NCBI RefSeq assembly: GCF_001039575.1
Contig: NZ_JIBT01000002.1
Location: 1 to 64,000 of the forward strand
Length of the DNA stretch: 64,000 nucleotides
Source of the DNA: Halomonas sp. PR-M31
GTDB lineage: Bacteria; Pseudomonadota; Gammaproteobacteria; Pseudomonadales; Halomonadaceae
Direction of reading: 5' to 3'
Shown: piece by piece, positions 26,957 through 36,186 of the stretch
Numbering within the stretch: position 1 is the first letter of the stretch
Layout of the letters: the number at the start of each line of letters is the position of its first letter
Position numbers and translations under genes: made by a program
Notes under the pieces: generated by a model
The model's input: the letters and a program-made list of their open reading frames with translations, nothing else
What the model was told of the DNA's origin: nothing
The model's database searches: none

Positions 26957-28172
26957 ATGAAAGCCATGCCGACAGACGAAAATCACGCCACCGACCATTC
27001 ACGCTCTCTCAAGACGCGGGTCACCCTGGTCGGTGCGCTGGTCAATCTGCTGCTGGCGGGTATCAAGATCGTGATCGGAGTGATCGGTCATTCCCAGGCG
27101 CTGGTGGCGGACGGAGTGCATTCCCTGTCGGATCTGCTCAGCGACGCCTGGTGCTGTTTGCCACTCATTTCGGCAGCAAGGCGCCGGATGCGGAGCATCC
27201 TTACGGTCATGCTCGCTTCGAAACTGCTGCCACCGTGGTCATCGGCGTCATACTATTGCTGGTCGCCGCGGGCTTTATTCATGACGCCGTCTTTCGTCTA
27301 CTCGATCCTGGGCGACTGCAGATGCCGGAGTGGATCGTCCTGCCGGCGGCTCTTCTTTCCGTACTGGCCAAAGAGGGCCTTTACCAATACACGATACGCA
27401 CTGGCCGGCGGGTGGGTTCTGCGCTGATCGAAGCCAATGCCTGGCACCACCGCTCCGACGCCCTGTCCTCTTTGATCGTCATCGGCGCCTTTTTGGGTAC
27501 CTGGCCGGGTATGCCTGGCTCGACGCCATGGCGGCCATCATCGTCGCGACGATGGTTGGCGTCATGGGAGGCCAGTTCATCTGGCAGTCCTTCCGTGAAC
27601 TCGTGGATACCGGAATTTCGCTAGAGCGCGTCGAGGAGCTGTCGAGGGTCATCGATAGCGTGGAGGAGGTGCGTTCGCATCACGATCTGCGCACGCGACT
27701 GATGGCGGGAAAGGTACTGGTCGACGTGCATATCCTCGTATCGCCTTGGATCAGCGCCTCGGAAGGCCATCGCATTGGAGAAGAAGTGCGGCGCCGCCTG
27801 ATTCTGCAGACGGGCCAGGCCAGCAGGGTCATGGTGCATGTGGATACCCAGGCAGCGATCGATGCAGCGACGCCCCTTGCGCCGCTGCGACAGACGATAC
27901 TGACGGAGCTGCACATCGCCTGGCGCGACCTGCCGGAAACCGACAACATTGAGCGCACCATCCTTCACTATGAGAGCAGTCAAGTGCGAGTGGAGCTGCA
28001 TCTATGCGCAGATGGGCTCGACGCCACTCGACTGGGCGAGCTCGAACAACGCTTTGAGACAGCAGCGACCCTACCCTATCTTGATGCGGTGCACTGCCTG
28101 CTGCTGCCTTCCCCCAGTGTCAGAGGCCCATTCCAATCTCCTGGTGACGAACGTCTGCTTACCAAGAGATAG
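26957..28172 (+). CDS. CDF-family divalent cation exporter (FieF-like), two apparent 1-bp deletions
   Basis: Three overlapping frames read consecutively as one cation diffusion facilitator: helices 1-2 (LVADGVHSLSDLLSDA, with the D/H/D metal site), then the HPYGHARFETAATV segment, then the cytoplasmic metal-binding domain (IDSVEEVRSHHDLRTR, VDVHILVSPWISASEGHRIGEEV). The frame shifts at 27147-27148 (CC) and 27490-27494 (TTTTT); adding one base to each run gives a continuous 405-residue protein. As in other CDF proteins it should export Zn2+, Fe2+ or similar by proton antiport. It begins 9 bp after the RND permease. The C-terminus (about 100 residues past the usual end) is longer than in FieF. 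Confidence 0.82.
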
Positions 28173-28249
28173 TACTTACCAAGAGATAGACCTCGCTCGG
28201 ACAACGCCCACCATCGAACATCATCGTTTTGCCTCCATCAGCCATTTTG

Positions 28250-28263
28250 TTGACTCTAGTCAA
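28250..28263. promoter_or_regulatory. FNR/ANR/DNR-type site upstream of nrdD
   Basis: TTGACTCTAGTCAA is a perfect TTGAC-N4-GTCAA palindrome, about 85 bp upstream of nrdD. This is the Crp/FNR-family consensus, in the form preferred by NO-responsive DNR/NNR proteins. It fits low-oxygen induction of the class III reductase. Confidence 0.75.
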
Positions 28264-28347
28264 TCTTTTTTGGCACCAAACCTTTTAGGCTTCATGCACA
28301 ACATATGGTGTTCAAAAAGATTCTAACAGGCATATATAGGTAATACG

Positions 28348-30072
28348 GTGAATAAAATCGCTAGTGAGGTCGCCGCGCCGCGTCAACTGGACGTTGCTTC
28401 CACCGTCAACGAGTATCTGAATCGCGCGGACTGGCGGGTGCATGCCAACGCCAATCAAGGCTACTCCCTGGGCGGGCTGACCCTCAACGTTTCCGGCAAG
28501 CTGATCGCCAACTACTGGCTGGACGAGGTATATCCCCAGGCGGTCGGCGAGGCCCACCGTGAAGGCGACATGCATATTCATGACCTGGACATGCTGGCGG
28601 GTTATTGCGCCGGCTGGTCCCTGCGCACCCTGCTCAACGAAGGCTTCAACGGGGTAGCGGATCGCGCTGAAAGCACCCCGCCGCGCCATCTATCCAGCGC
28701 CCTGGGGCAGATGGTCAACTTTCTCGGCACCCTGCAGAACGAATGGGCCGGCGCCCAGGCGTTCAGCTCCTTCGATACTTACCTGGCGCCCTATGTGCGC
28801 AAGGACCGCTTGAGCTACGTCGCGGTGAAGCAGGCCATTCAAGAGTTCATCTACAACCTCAACGTGCCGTCCCGCTGGGGTAGCCAGACTCCTTTCACCA
28901 ATCTCACCTTCGACTGGGTGTGCCCAGCGGATCTTCGCGAGCAGGTGCCGGTGATCGGCGGCAAGGAGCAGAGCTTCAGCTACGGCGAGCTGCAGGCGGA
29001 GATGGATCTGATCAACCGCGCCTATTTGGAAGTGATGGAAGCCGGCGATCGCCAGGGGCGGGTGTTCACCTTTCCCATTCCCACCTACAACATCACCCCG
29101 GACTTCGACTGGGACAGCGACAACGCGGATCGTCTGTTCGCCCTGACCGCCAAGTACGGCCTGCCCTATTTCCAGAACTTTCTCAACTCGGACCTGGAAC
29201 CGCACATGGTGCGCTCCATGTGCTGTCGCCTGCAGCTGGACTTGAGCGAACTGTTGAAGCGCGGCAATGGCCTGTTCGGCAGCGCCGAGCAGACCGGCTC
29301 CTTGGGCGTGGTGACGATCAACTGCGCAAGGCTCGGTCATCGTTTCGCCGATGACAAGGTTGGGCTCTACCGCGAACTCGACCGGCTGATGGCACTCGCC
29401 CGGGACAGCCTGGAACTCAAGCGCGAGCGCATCCAGCAGTGGATGGATGCGGGGCTTTATCCTTACTCGAAGCGCTATCTGGGCACCCTGCGCAATCATT
29501 TCTCGACGCTTGGCGTCAACGGCCTCAACGAGATGGTGCGCAATTTCACCCAGGACCACTTGGATATTACCGATGAGGAAGGTCGCGCCTTGGCGCTGGA
29601 ACTGCTTGATCATGTGCGCGATTGCATGAAGCAATTTCAGGAGCAGACCGGCCATCTCTATAACCTGGAAGCCACGCCTGCCGAGGGTACCACCTATCGT
29701 TTCGCCAAGGAGGATGCGCGCCGCTATCCAGGCATCCTCCAGGCCGGTACCAAAGAGGCTCCCTACTACACCAACTCCAGCCAGCTACCGGTGGGCCATA
29801 CCGACGATCCTTTTGAAGCACTCATTCATCAGGACCCGTTGCAAAGCCGCTACACCGGGGGCACCGTGCTGCATCTTTATATGCGAGAGAAGCTTTCCAG
29901 CGCCGCCGCCTGCAAGACCCTGGTGCAACGCGCACTGTCGCGCTTCCGACTGCCCTATTTGACCGTCACCCCGACGTTCTCGATCTGTCCGGTGCACGGC
30001 TATCTGGCCGGCGAACACGAGTTCTGCCCACGCTGCGACGATGCGCTGCTGGCAACAACCGCTACTGCTTGA
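28348..30072 (+). CDS. nrdD: Anaerobic (class III) ribonucleoside-triphosphate reductase, catalytic part without glycyl-radical segment
   Basis: Makes deoxyribonucleotides without oxygen, using a glycyl radical to form a cysteinyl radical. The 574 residues hold the ten-stranded barrel with active-site Cys in MLAGYCAGWSLRTLL and in RSMCCRLQLD, and end with the Zn site (SICPVHGYL ... CPRCDDAL). There is no N-terminal ATP-cone. The protein stops 11 residues after the Zn site, before any glycyl-radical loop; that loop is in the next gene. Start is GTG at 28348. A perfect FNR-type palindrome lies upstream. Confidence 0.9.
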   Translation: MNKIASEVAAPRQLDVASTVNEYLNRADWRVHANANQGYSLGGLTLNVSGKLIANYWLDEVYPQAVGEAHREGDMHIHDLDMLAGYCAGWSLRTLLNEGFNGVADRAESTPPRHLSSALGQMVNFLGTLQNEWAGAQAFSSFDTYLAPYVRKDRLSYVAVKQAIQEFIYNLNVPSRWGSQTPFTNLTFDWVCPADLREQVPVIGGKEQSFSYGELQAEMDLINRAYLEVMEAGDRQGRVFTFPIPTYNITPDFDWDSDNADRLFALTAKYGLPYFQNFLNSDLEPHMVRSMCCRLQLDLSELLKRGNGLFGSAEQTGSLGVVTINCARLGHRFADDKVGLYRELDRLMALARDSLELKRERIQQWMDAGLYPYSKRYLGTLRNHFSTLGVNGLNEMVRNFTQDHLDITDEEGRALALELLDHVRDCMKQFQEQTGHLYNLEATPAEGTTYRFAKEDARRYPGILQAGTKEAPYYTNSSQLPVGHTDDPFEALIHQDPLQSRYTGGTVLHLYMREKLSSAAACKTLVQRALSRFRLPYLTVTPTFSICPVHGYLAGEHEFCPRCDDALLATTATA

Positions 30073-30101
30073 ACCGATTACACACCCAGAGGAATAACAT
30101 C

Positions 30102-30269
30102 ATGAGCACTCAATCCCTGCGCGACACCCTGCCAAGCGAACAGCGCCAGCGCTGCGAAGTCTGGACCCGGGTCATGGGCTATCATCGCCCGGTCAGCCAG
30201 TTCAATGTCGGTAAGCAGTCCGAGCACCGCGAGCGGCGCCACTTCAGCGAAACCATGCTGAATTCATGA
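30102..30269 (+). CDS. Stand-alone glycyl-radical segment of class III ribonucleotide reductase
   Basis: A 55-residue protein with the sequence CEVWTRVMGYHRPVSQFN followed by GKQSEHRERRHF. R-V-x-G-Y is the loop that carries the radical Gly at the C-terminus of class III reductases, and the RPVSxxNxGKQxE tail is also typical of them. It has its own ribosome binding site (AGAGGA, 10 bases before the ATG), starts 29 bp after the nrdD stop in a different frame, and overlaps nrdG by ATGA. It should dock onto NrdD to complete the active site, similar in logic to the spare-part protein GrcA for pyruvate formate-lyase. That function is inferred. Confidence 0.8.
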   Translation: MSTQSLRDTLPSEQRQRCEVWTRVMGYHRPVSQFNVGKQSEHRERRHFSETMLNS

Positions 30270-31033
30270 GTACCAATGTTCGCCGGGAGCCCAGCTCCCG
30301 GCATCGAGATAACAGCAGTTTGGATGCGATTCGATTGCCGGTAGCGGGCCTGGTACCGATGACCACTCTGGACTATCCGGGCCATCTTGCCTGCGTGGTC
30401 TTTCTGCAAGGCTGTCCGCTGCGCTGTGGCTATTGCCACAATCCGCAGATGCTGTCATCCCGTCAGGGCACCCTCCAGGAATGGGCAGAGATTCGCGGCT
30501 TCCTGGAAAGTCGCAAGGGTTTGCTGGATGCGGTCGTATTCAGCGGCGGTGAACCCACGATGCATGCAGATCTGGCCGCCGCCATGCGTGAGGCCAAGAC
30601 ACTAGGGTTCAAGGTGGGATTGCATACGGCCGGAGTCTACCCAAAGCGCCTCGAGACATTGCTGCCTTGGCTCGACTGGGTGGGACTTGACGTCAAAGGC
30701 CACGCAAACAATTTCGAGCGTGTTGCCGGTCGTCCCGGTCTCTGGAAAAACCATGCCCAGAGCCTGGCCCTACTGCTGGACAGCGGTATCGCTCTCGAAT
30801 GTCGCACGACTATTCACTGGCGGGACTTCGATCTCGAGACCGTGAAGCGCCTTGCGCTCAATCTGATCGAATGCGGCGTGGAACACTACGCCCTGCAGAT
30901 AGCTCGCCAGGATCAGTGCCTGAACCCCAAGTATCAACAGCCGGTCATGAATCGACCCACCCGACAGGCCCTCGAACGGCTCATTGTCCGACTGGAACCG
31001 CAATTTTCAAGCTTGGTGCTGCGGGATGCCTGA
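30266..31033 (+). CDS. nrdG: Anaerobic ribonucleotide reductase activase, radical SAM
   Basis: 255 residues. The [4Fe-4S] motif is CPLRCGYC (CxxxCxxC) at about residues 50-57, followed by the SAM-binding GGEP (VFSGGEPTMH). It generates the 5'-deoxyadenosyl radical that abstracts hydrogen from the NrdD glycine. Longer than the 154-residue E. coli NrdG, it resembles the extended NrdG-type enzymes with a near-complete barrel. ATGA overlap with the glycyl-radical gene makes the three genes one operon. Confidence 0.9.
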   Translation: MSTNVRREPSSRHRDNSSLDAIRLPVAGLVPMTTLDYPGHLACVVFLQGCPLRCGYCHNPQMLSSRQGTLQEWAEIRGFLESRKGLLDAVVFSGGEPTMHADLAAAMREAKTLGFKVGLHTAGVYPKRLETLLPWLDWVGLDVKGHANNFERVAGRPGLWKNHAQSLALLLDSGIALECRTTIHWRDFDLETVKRLALNLIECGVEHYALQIARQDQCLNPKYQQPVMNRPTRQALERLIVRLEPQFSSLVLRDA

Positions 31034-31046
31034 AGGCCGCGAAACT

Positions 31047-31462
31047 TTAGGAAGATGCGTCGCTATCACGGCCAAGATTATCGATAGGCTCACGCCCCAA
31101 TCCCTTGATTACGATATTGCGGATACTGCGTAGCGGCGGATAAAGCAGGCGAGCGCGTCGGGGCGAGCGAAAGACCCAGTAGTTGAGGCGATTGAAGATG
31201 CCGGAACGACTGCTGAGCAGCGCCACCCGGTGCATCGCTTCATCACCGTGATACAGCTGCCCGTCGAGCTTCAACACCATGCCTTGATCGATATCCAGCC
31301 CGGCGCGACGAATCTCGTCCAGGATCGCCTCGTTCACAGCCGATGGCTTTTCCCGGGCATCGACCAACTGCAGTCTACCGATAGTGCCCTGCAATCGAAC
31401 CAGTCGCACATAGTTGGCGCAGAACGGGCACTGACCGTCATAGACCAGTACCGGATCGTCAC
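31047..31462 (-). CDS. DCC-family (DUF393) thiol-disulfide oxidoreductase-like protein, apparent frameshift near start
   Basis: The frame ending at 31047 reads upstream through LVYDGQCPFCANYVRLVRLQ, the DCC signature with its CPFC thiol pair, but in that frame no ATG, GTG or TTG occurs before it. A GTG at 31462 (12 bp after the propeller gene stop) lies one frame away; adding one G/C at 31453-31454 gives MTIPVLVYDGQCPFC, the usual N-terminus, and 138 residues. The rest fits the family (DAREKPSAV, MVLKLDGQLYHGDEAM). Function of DCC proteins is poorly known. It converges with nrdG, 13 bp apart. Confidence 0.72.
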
Positions 31463-31474
31463 TCCTGGCGTTCG

Positions 31475-33382
31475 TTACGACACCCTCTTTGACTTTCTTT
31501 TCAGAATCGTACCCTGATCACCGGCGGCGAATACATCGCCTTGGGGGGAGATGCGCACCGCCCGCAGGCCGGTCGTGGTGCCGGCGTTTTCCGGCTGCCA
31601 CTGCCCGGCTTCATAGCGCAGGATATTGCCGCCGGTACCCACCACATAGGGTCCGACATCGGATGTGCCGTCTATCGCCAGCAGATCGTCTCGGGCCCGG
31701 GCCGGGGTCAGCATCCAGCGCGTGCCATCGAAGTGACCCAGGGTCCCGGATAGCCCGATGATGAAGATATTGCTAAGACTGTCGCCCCAGACATCGTAGA
31801 GGAAGTTCTCGGTACCCGCATGAAATTCCGCCCAGTTCTCGCCATTCCAGCGCAGAATCAAGCCGAAATCTCCCACCGCCAGGATATGCTCGTCGTCCAT
31901 GCCCCAGATATTGTAGAGGGCGGACTTGGTACCACTGGACATACGCTGCCAACCCAGGCCGTCGAAGTGCAGGATCAGTCCTTCGTCCCCCACCGCGTAG
32001 ATCGAATTGGGTCCCGTGCCCCACATGGCCAGAATGGTGATATCCAGGTGCAGATCGTAATGCTTGCTCCACTGCTCTCCGTCGAAGCGGAAAATCTGCC
32101 CCATTTGGCAACCGGCATACAGGCCGCCTTGACCCGCATCCCATAGGCAATGCACCGAAAGCTCGCTGGGCGCCGGCAGTGTTTCCCAGCGATTGCTTTC
32201 ACTGGAATCCTTGCAGCGCAGTACCGTGCCGCCCTCACCGCAGGCATGGAGCGTGCCGTCCGGGCTGGCCCACAGGCCCCAGAGCTGATGCTTGGTGCCG
32301 GAGTCCATGAGTTCCCAGTCAACGGCCTGTTCGGCGTTGGGATCCACCACCGGCGCCAGGGCCTGGGTAAAATCCGCCGCCGCGGTCATGATGGTGCCGA
32401 AGTCTCCCACCGCCAAGGCTTCACCCGTCGGCAGCGGCACGATATCCATCAGATCGTGGCGGTTGTTGCTTTGCAGCTGATCGAGTCGGCTGCCCTTGAG
32501 ATAGTAAAGATGCCCCTGATCGCCGACGATCAGCACGCCCTGTTTGTAGGTCTTGAGAGAGCGTATCCGAGGCATGGGTTTGTCGACCTCGACCTTCTCG
32601 AAGCGACCTTCGCGCCATCTGACGAGTTCGCCACGAAAGCCGTTCTGATCGATGAAGTAGCGCCCGCCGGCCAGCAGCAATTCATCGTCACCCAGTGCCA
32701 GCACGGTCATGAAACCAGAACCGAAAGGGCATTCCATCTGTTCCCAGTGGCCATCGCCGGAACTGGTCAACACCGTGCCTTCGCCGCCTACCGCATAAAG
32801 CTGGCCATTTGGCGTGCGCGTGATACCGCGCAGATTGATCGTGGTGCCACTCTTTTCCCGCTGCCAGGTCTCGTTTTCAGGGCTCAGGGCCAGGATCATG
32901 CCGTCGTCCCCCACCGCCCAGGCACGGCCTGACTCGTCACCGGTAATGGCGAACAGGGGGGTGTTTTCTTCACAGGGGGCGAAGCGCTCGGTTCGCTCGT
33001 CGATGATACCGCCGCGCTGTAGATGCCACTGACTGCCATCAAAACGCAGGATGTTGCCCATCCAGCCCACCGCATAAAGCCGCGAGCGATCAAGGCCCCA
33101 GAGGGCGTGCAGCGGTAGGCGTATTGGTGTTTCCATGTGATGCCACAGGCTGCCGTCTTCTGTGGGGGTGCCGTCGAAGTGCAGAATCATGCCTTCATCG
33201 CCCACCACGAACACCTCATCGTGAGATGCCCAGCCGGACCACAATACGTCGCCGTCACCGGCACTGACTTCCGGCACGCGGTGCCAGGGCGCCTGATGCG
33301 GCGCTTCAGGATCGCCACCGCTGAGCAGATTGCGAAATAGGCGTCGACGCTCAGGGTCGGGTGCGGTGCCGGTTGTACGCAT
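31475..33382 (-). CDS. Cytoplasmic beta-propeller protein of BNR/WD40-like repeats
   Basis: 635 residues without signal peptide or membrane segment. It is built of about twelve repeats of 45-50 residues around the consensus W-x2-M-x-SGT-x4-L-x2-(I/L)WG-x5-(V/A)YAVGD-x-G-x-ILHFDG, for example ILAMWGTGPNSIYAVGDEG and LYNIWGMDDEHILAVGDFG. This suggests one or two propellers. AAGGAATTAC precedes the ATG. It sits directly downstream of the Mrp-like gene in the molybdoenzyme cluster, so it may help assemble or bind that enzyme; there is no direct evidence and I do not recognise a named family. Confidence 0.7.
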   Translation of the reverse strand: MRTTGTAPDPERRRLFRNLLSGGDPEAPHQAPWHRVPEVSAGDGDVLWSGWASHDEVFVVGDEGMILHFDGTPTEDGSLWHHMETPIRLPLHALWGLDRSRLYAVGWMGNILRFDGSQWHLQRGGIIDERTERFAPCEENTPLFAITGDESGRAWAVGDDGMILALSPENETWQREKSGTTINLRGITRTPNGQLYAVGGEGTVLTSSGDGHWEQMECPFGSGFMTVLALGDDELLLAGGRYFIDQNGFRGELVRWREGRFEKVEVDKPMPRIRSLKTYKQGVLIVGDQGHLYYLKGSRLDQLQSNNRHDLMDIVPLPTGEALAVGDFGTIMTAAADFTQALAPVVDPNAEQAVDWELMDSGTKHQLWGLWASPDGTLHACGEGGTVLRCKDSSESNRWETLPAPSELSVHCLWDAGQGGLYAGCQMGQIFRFDGEQWSKHYDLHLDITILAMWGTGPNSIYAVGDEGLILHFDGLGWQRMSSGTKSALYNIWGMDDEHILAVGDFGLILRWNGENWAEFHAGTENFLYDVWGDSLSNIFIIGLSGTLGHFDGTRWMLTPARARDDLLAIDGTSDVGPYVVGTGGNILRYEAGQWQPENAGTTTGLRAVRISPQGDVFAAGDQGTILKRKSKRVS

Positions 33383-33390
33383 GTAATTCC

Positions 33391-34542
33391 TTATTTGTCA
33401 CGGTCATCATTGCTGGAAGCATCGGCGTCGGAAAGCCGGTTCTGTTCGGCGCCAAGCATGGCTTCAAGCTCCTGGCGTACAGCGTCACGCTCCTCCGGCG
33501 GCAAACCGGCCAGTGCTTCGTCCAGATCGGACGACTCGAGATTCTTCTCAAAGGCATCCCCAAGGGAGTGCACTGCGGCCTGGGAGAATTCTGCCTGGGC
33601 TTTTGCCACACAGGCGTCCACCACCGGGGTGAATGCCCGAGCAGCGGGGATGTGTGGATGCGCCAGCACCACCGGCATGCCTAGATCCGAACCCGAAGCA
33701 AGCTCGAGTGCCAGGGGAATCTGGGTGAGGGATTCGATACCGGCCTTGGCCAGACTTTCCACCAGATGCTCCCGGGGAAAGAGATGGAACTCGCCGCTGC
33801 AGTGCGGGCAGGTGATGCCGGACATGTTTTCCACCACCCCCAGCATCGGCAGGCCCCGCTCATGACAAAAGCGCACGGCCTTCAAGCTGTCCATTAGCGC
33901 CACGTCTTGCGGCGTGGTGGCAAGCAAGGCCGAGACGTTTGCGCCTTCGAGCATGTCCGCCAAAGTGATCAGCTCGTTGCCGGTGCCCGGGGGCATGTCG
34001 ACGATCAGAAAGTCCAGCTCGCCCCAGTCAAACGAGCCAATCAGATGATGCATGAAGTCGTGCTTGTAGGCGTCTCGCCACACGATGGGGGTATCGTCGC
34101 TTTCCATCAGAAAAGCCAGCGAGCCCACCTTGACCGGATGATCGAGGGAATCCTCGGTGAAATCCTTGGTCGCCAGGCCCTGTTCGCTCAGGCGCACGTG
34201 CTCACCGGCGAAGCCGAAGAAGCGGCTTTGATTGGGACCGTGGATATCCGCATCCGCCACGCCGACCCGATAACCGCGCTGAGCAAGGCCGGTGGCCAGA
34301 TTGGCGGACACGGTGCTCTTGCCCACGCCGCCCTTGTTGGCCATGACCAGCACGATTTGATCGATACGCTCGAGACGGCTTTCGATCAATAGCTTTTCGT
34401 GATGGGGCTTGTCCAGGCTGCAGTGGGGCTCGTGGGGGCAAAACTGGCAGGAATGACCCAGCCCGCAATCCGCCGGGCTGAGCTTGAGTTCCTCGTCATT
34501 TGCTTCCGAGTTCTTGCCTACATTGATGTAGGAAACCGACAT
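33391..34542 (-). CDS. Mrp/NBP35-like P-loop ATPase (Fe-S carrier family)
   Basis: About 383 residues. Deviant Walker A KGGVGKSTVS, switch I region DADIHGPNQSRF, switch II VDMPPGTGNE, and the CxxC (CPHCSGEFHLF) of Mrp/ApbC Fe-S carriers. It also has an N-terminal Cys-rich extension (CGLGHSCQFCPHEPHC) recalling NBP35-type N-terminal clusters and an acidic C-terminal tail of about 70 residues. It probably loads Fe-S clusters into the adjacent multi-cluster molybdoenzyme. Start at 34542, just after the gamma subunit gene; the frame continues upstream inside that gene. Confidence 0.82.
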   Translation of the reverse strand: MSVSYINVGKNSEANDEELKLSPADCGLGHSCQFCPHEPHCSLDKPHHEKLLIESRLERIDQIVLVMANKGGVGKSTVSANLATGLAQRGYRVGVADADIHGPNQSRFFGFAGEHVRLSEQGLATKDFTEDSLDHPVKVGSLAFLMESDDTPIVWRDAYKHDFMHHLIGSFDWGELDFLIVDMPPGTGNELITLADMLEGANVSALLATTPQDVALMDSLKAVRFCHERGLPMLGVVENMSGITCPHCSGEFHLFPREHLVESLAKAGIESLTQIPLALELASGSDLGMPVVLAHPHIPAARAFTPVVDACVAKAQAEFSQAAVHSLGDAFEKNLESSDLDEALAGLPPEERDAVRQELEAMLGAEQNRLSDADASSNDDRDK

Positions 34543-34558
34543 ATAAGAACCTATTGAG

Positions 34559-35422
34559 CTATTTGGCTGACTGGGATTGGGTCGATGCCTGATCCTGATC
34601 TTGCTTCTGAGCCTGCTTCTGATCGCCTTGGTCATCGCCTTCAATAGAAGTGTCCAGCAGGATCCATCCTTGAGTGACACGCTTGTTGCCGTCTCGCCCG
34701 CCATCGTCGCCCTGCCATACGGCGAAGCCGAAGGGAATCTGTTCCTTGTTCAGGTCGATCTGATGCTCACCATCACTGTCGATTTCTCGCGCCATCACCA
34801 GGTGCCATTCCTTGTCCACAGGCTCCTCGCCTTCGATGTACGCGGAATGCCCCATTATCGATTGATCGGACAGCCTGGTAGTACTGCCATAGCCGCCGGC
34901 GGCCAGGTCCTCCACGCGAAATTCATGATCCGAGCGCCAATACCAGATATTGACCGGATGCTCCGGCCCGGAGCCCATCATGTAAGAGGTATCGGTGCTG
35001 CCATCCAGGGCGAACTGAATGGCGGCCGCATCGCGAAAGCCGTCGATGGTCGTGCCCACGTTCTGGGTGGTGTCCTTCCAGCGCAGCCGTACCAGCAGAT
35101 GGTCCGAGGTGCGGGCAATCTGAAAATACAGCTCCGTGCCCTGATCCGCGTTGAAGCGAAGCTTTGTCGAAGGATGCACCGGCGGTGCCACGGACAAATA
35201 GGTGCGATAGCTAGGAATCCGGTCCCAGATGATATCGTCCGGATCATCGATATCGCGCAGATAGATGCTGTCCGGCACCCGTCCTACCTTGACCGTGTCC
35301 CAGGGCTGTATTTCTTGAATGTTGGGGTTTACAAACTCCGAGAATTCCGCCGAGGCGATTCCAGGCAGCGCCAGTGACGCGCAAAGCGCCATCGCACACT
35401 TGATCGAGCAACGCATTGCCAT
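34559..35422 (-). CDS. Type II DMSO reductase family gamma subunit (heme b, DdhC/ClrC/SerC-like)
   Basis: 287 residues with a signal peptide (LCASLALPGIASA). The mature part has the ethylbenzene-dehydrogenase-related heme b-binding fold found in DdhC, SerC, ClrC and EbdC: LYFQIARTSDHLLVRLRWKD, DAAAIQFALDG, NIWYWRSD and FGFAVWQGDDG near the end. In the family, a Met and a Lys ligate one heme b that passes electrons to a periplasmic cytochrome c. The extreme C-terminus is a Gln-rich low-complexity tail. GAGGAGAGGG precedes the ATG at 35422. Fourth gene of the A-B-D-C order. Confidence 0.83.
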   Translation of the reverse strand: MAMRCSIKCAMALCASLALPGIASAEFSEFVNPNIQEIQPWDTVKVGRVPDSIYLRDIDDPDDIIWDRIPSYRTYLSVAPPVHPSTKLRFNADQGTELYFQIARTSDHLLVRLRWKDTTQNVGTTIDGFRDAAAIQFALDGSTDTSYMMGSGPEHPVNIWYWRSDHEFRVEDLAAGGYGSTTRLSDQSIMGHSAYIEGEEPVDKEWHLVMAREIDSDGEHQIDLNKEQIPFGFAVWQGDDGGRDGNKRVTQGWILLDTSIEGDDQGDQKQAQKQDQDQASTQSQSAK

Positions 35423-35432
35423 AACCCTCTCC

Positions 35433-36176
35433 TCAATTCCACAAGTTCTGGTCGAGGGCGCGGCCTTTAAGGGCAGCTCCCTTGACCTTTTCATCGTAAA
35501 CACCCACCCGTGTTTCAAGCTCGACCAGCTGGTTCCTGGCCCATTCCGGCAGATCCTCGATCAGGCGTATCAGTGTCGCATCCAGGGTCAGCCGTTTTTC
35601 GCTGGCGGCCTCGCGCTGAATGGCTGCCAATAGCGGCACGAGATGGCGCTTGAGAAAATCCCGTTGCGCAAGACGATAGGCATCGGGCGCCTTGTGCTGC
35701 GCAAGCGCCTGGGCTTCCAGGTGGGTCAATACCGCCATGAATTCGAGCATGGCGCTCAGGTGATCCGGCTCTTCGGTACGCCCTTCGTCCCCCAGGGCGG
35801 CCTGTAAGCCGAAATGCTTGTAGAAGGCCTGCACGTTGAGCAAGAACGCGGGGCGAACCTGGCCGTCGAGCAAGTCGTCATACTCCCCGGCCACGAGCGC
35901 GACTTGAGGTCTGCCCTGACGGCCATGATGGAAGGTGCTGATATAGCCGGATTCCAGCTCAGCAAAGCTCGCACTAGCAGGCTGGCAAGGCCAGGGGCGG
36001 CCAGTGACCGCCTGCCAGGCGCTGTCCAGCGCCTGGTTGAAACTACCGTCCGCGAAGGCCTGCTGGGTTTCCGGCAAGGGATGACCAAAGGCTACCGCCG
36101 CCAGCCGATAGATCGTGCTCGTGGCTTCCGCGCGAGCGGGAGAATCCACTGGAGGTGGTCGTTGAGCTGTCGTCAT
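35433..36176 (-). CDS. TorD/DdhD-family molybdoenzyme chaperone
   Basis: 247 residues, helical and cytoplasmic. The pattern around FAELESGYISTFHHGRQGRPQVALVAGEYDD and the LSAMLEFMAVLTHLEAQAL segment are those of the TorD/NarJ/DdhD redox-enzyme maturation proteins, which hold the apo catalytic subunit and its Tat signal until cofactor insertion. Position between the beta and gamma genes matches ddhABDC, serABDC and clrABDC. It is not expected to be part of the finished enzyme. Confidence 0.83.
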   Translation of the reverse strand: MTTAQRPPPVDSPARAEATSTIYRLAAVAFGHPLPETQQAFADGSFNQALDSAWQAVTGRPWPCQPASASFAELESGYISTFHHGRQGRPQVALVAGEYDDLLDGQVRPAFLLNVQAFYKHFGLQAALGDEGRTEEPDHLSAMLEFMAVLTHLEAQALAQHKAPDAYRLAQRDFLKRHLVPLLAAIQREAASEKRLTLDATLIRLIEDLPEWARNQLVELETRVGVYDEKVKGAALKGRALDQNLWN

Positions 36177-36186
36177 CGTATCGTCC

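Noticed and set aside
26416-27624. 402-codon frame spanning the RND permease end and CDF gene
   Set aside because: The first half is a shadow of the permease; only the second half is real sequence, the middle part of the frame-broken CDF exporter.
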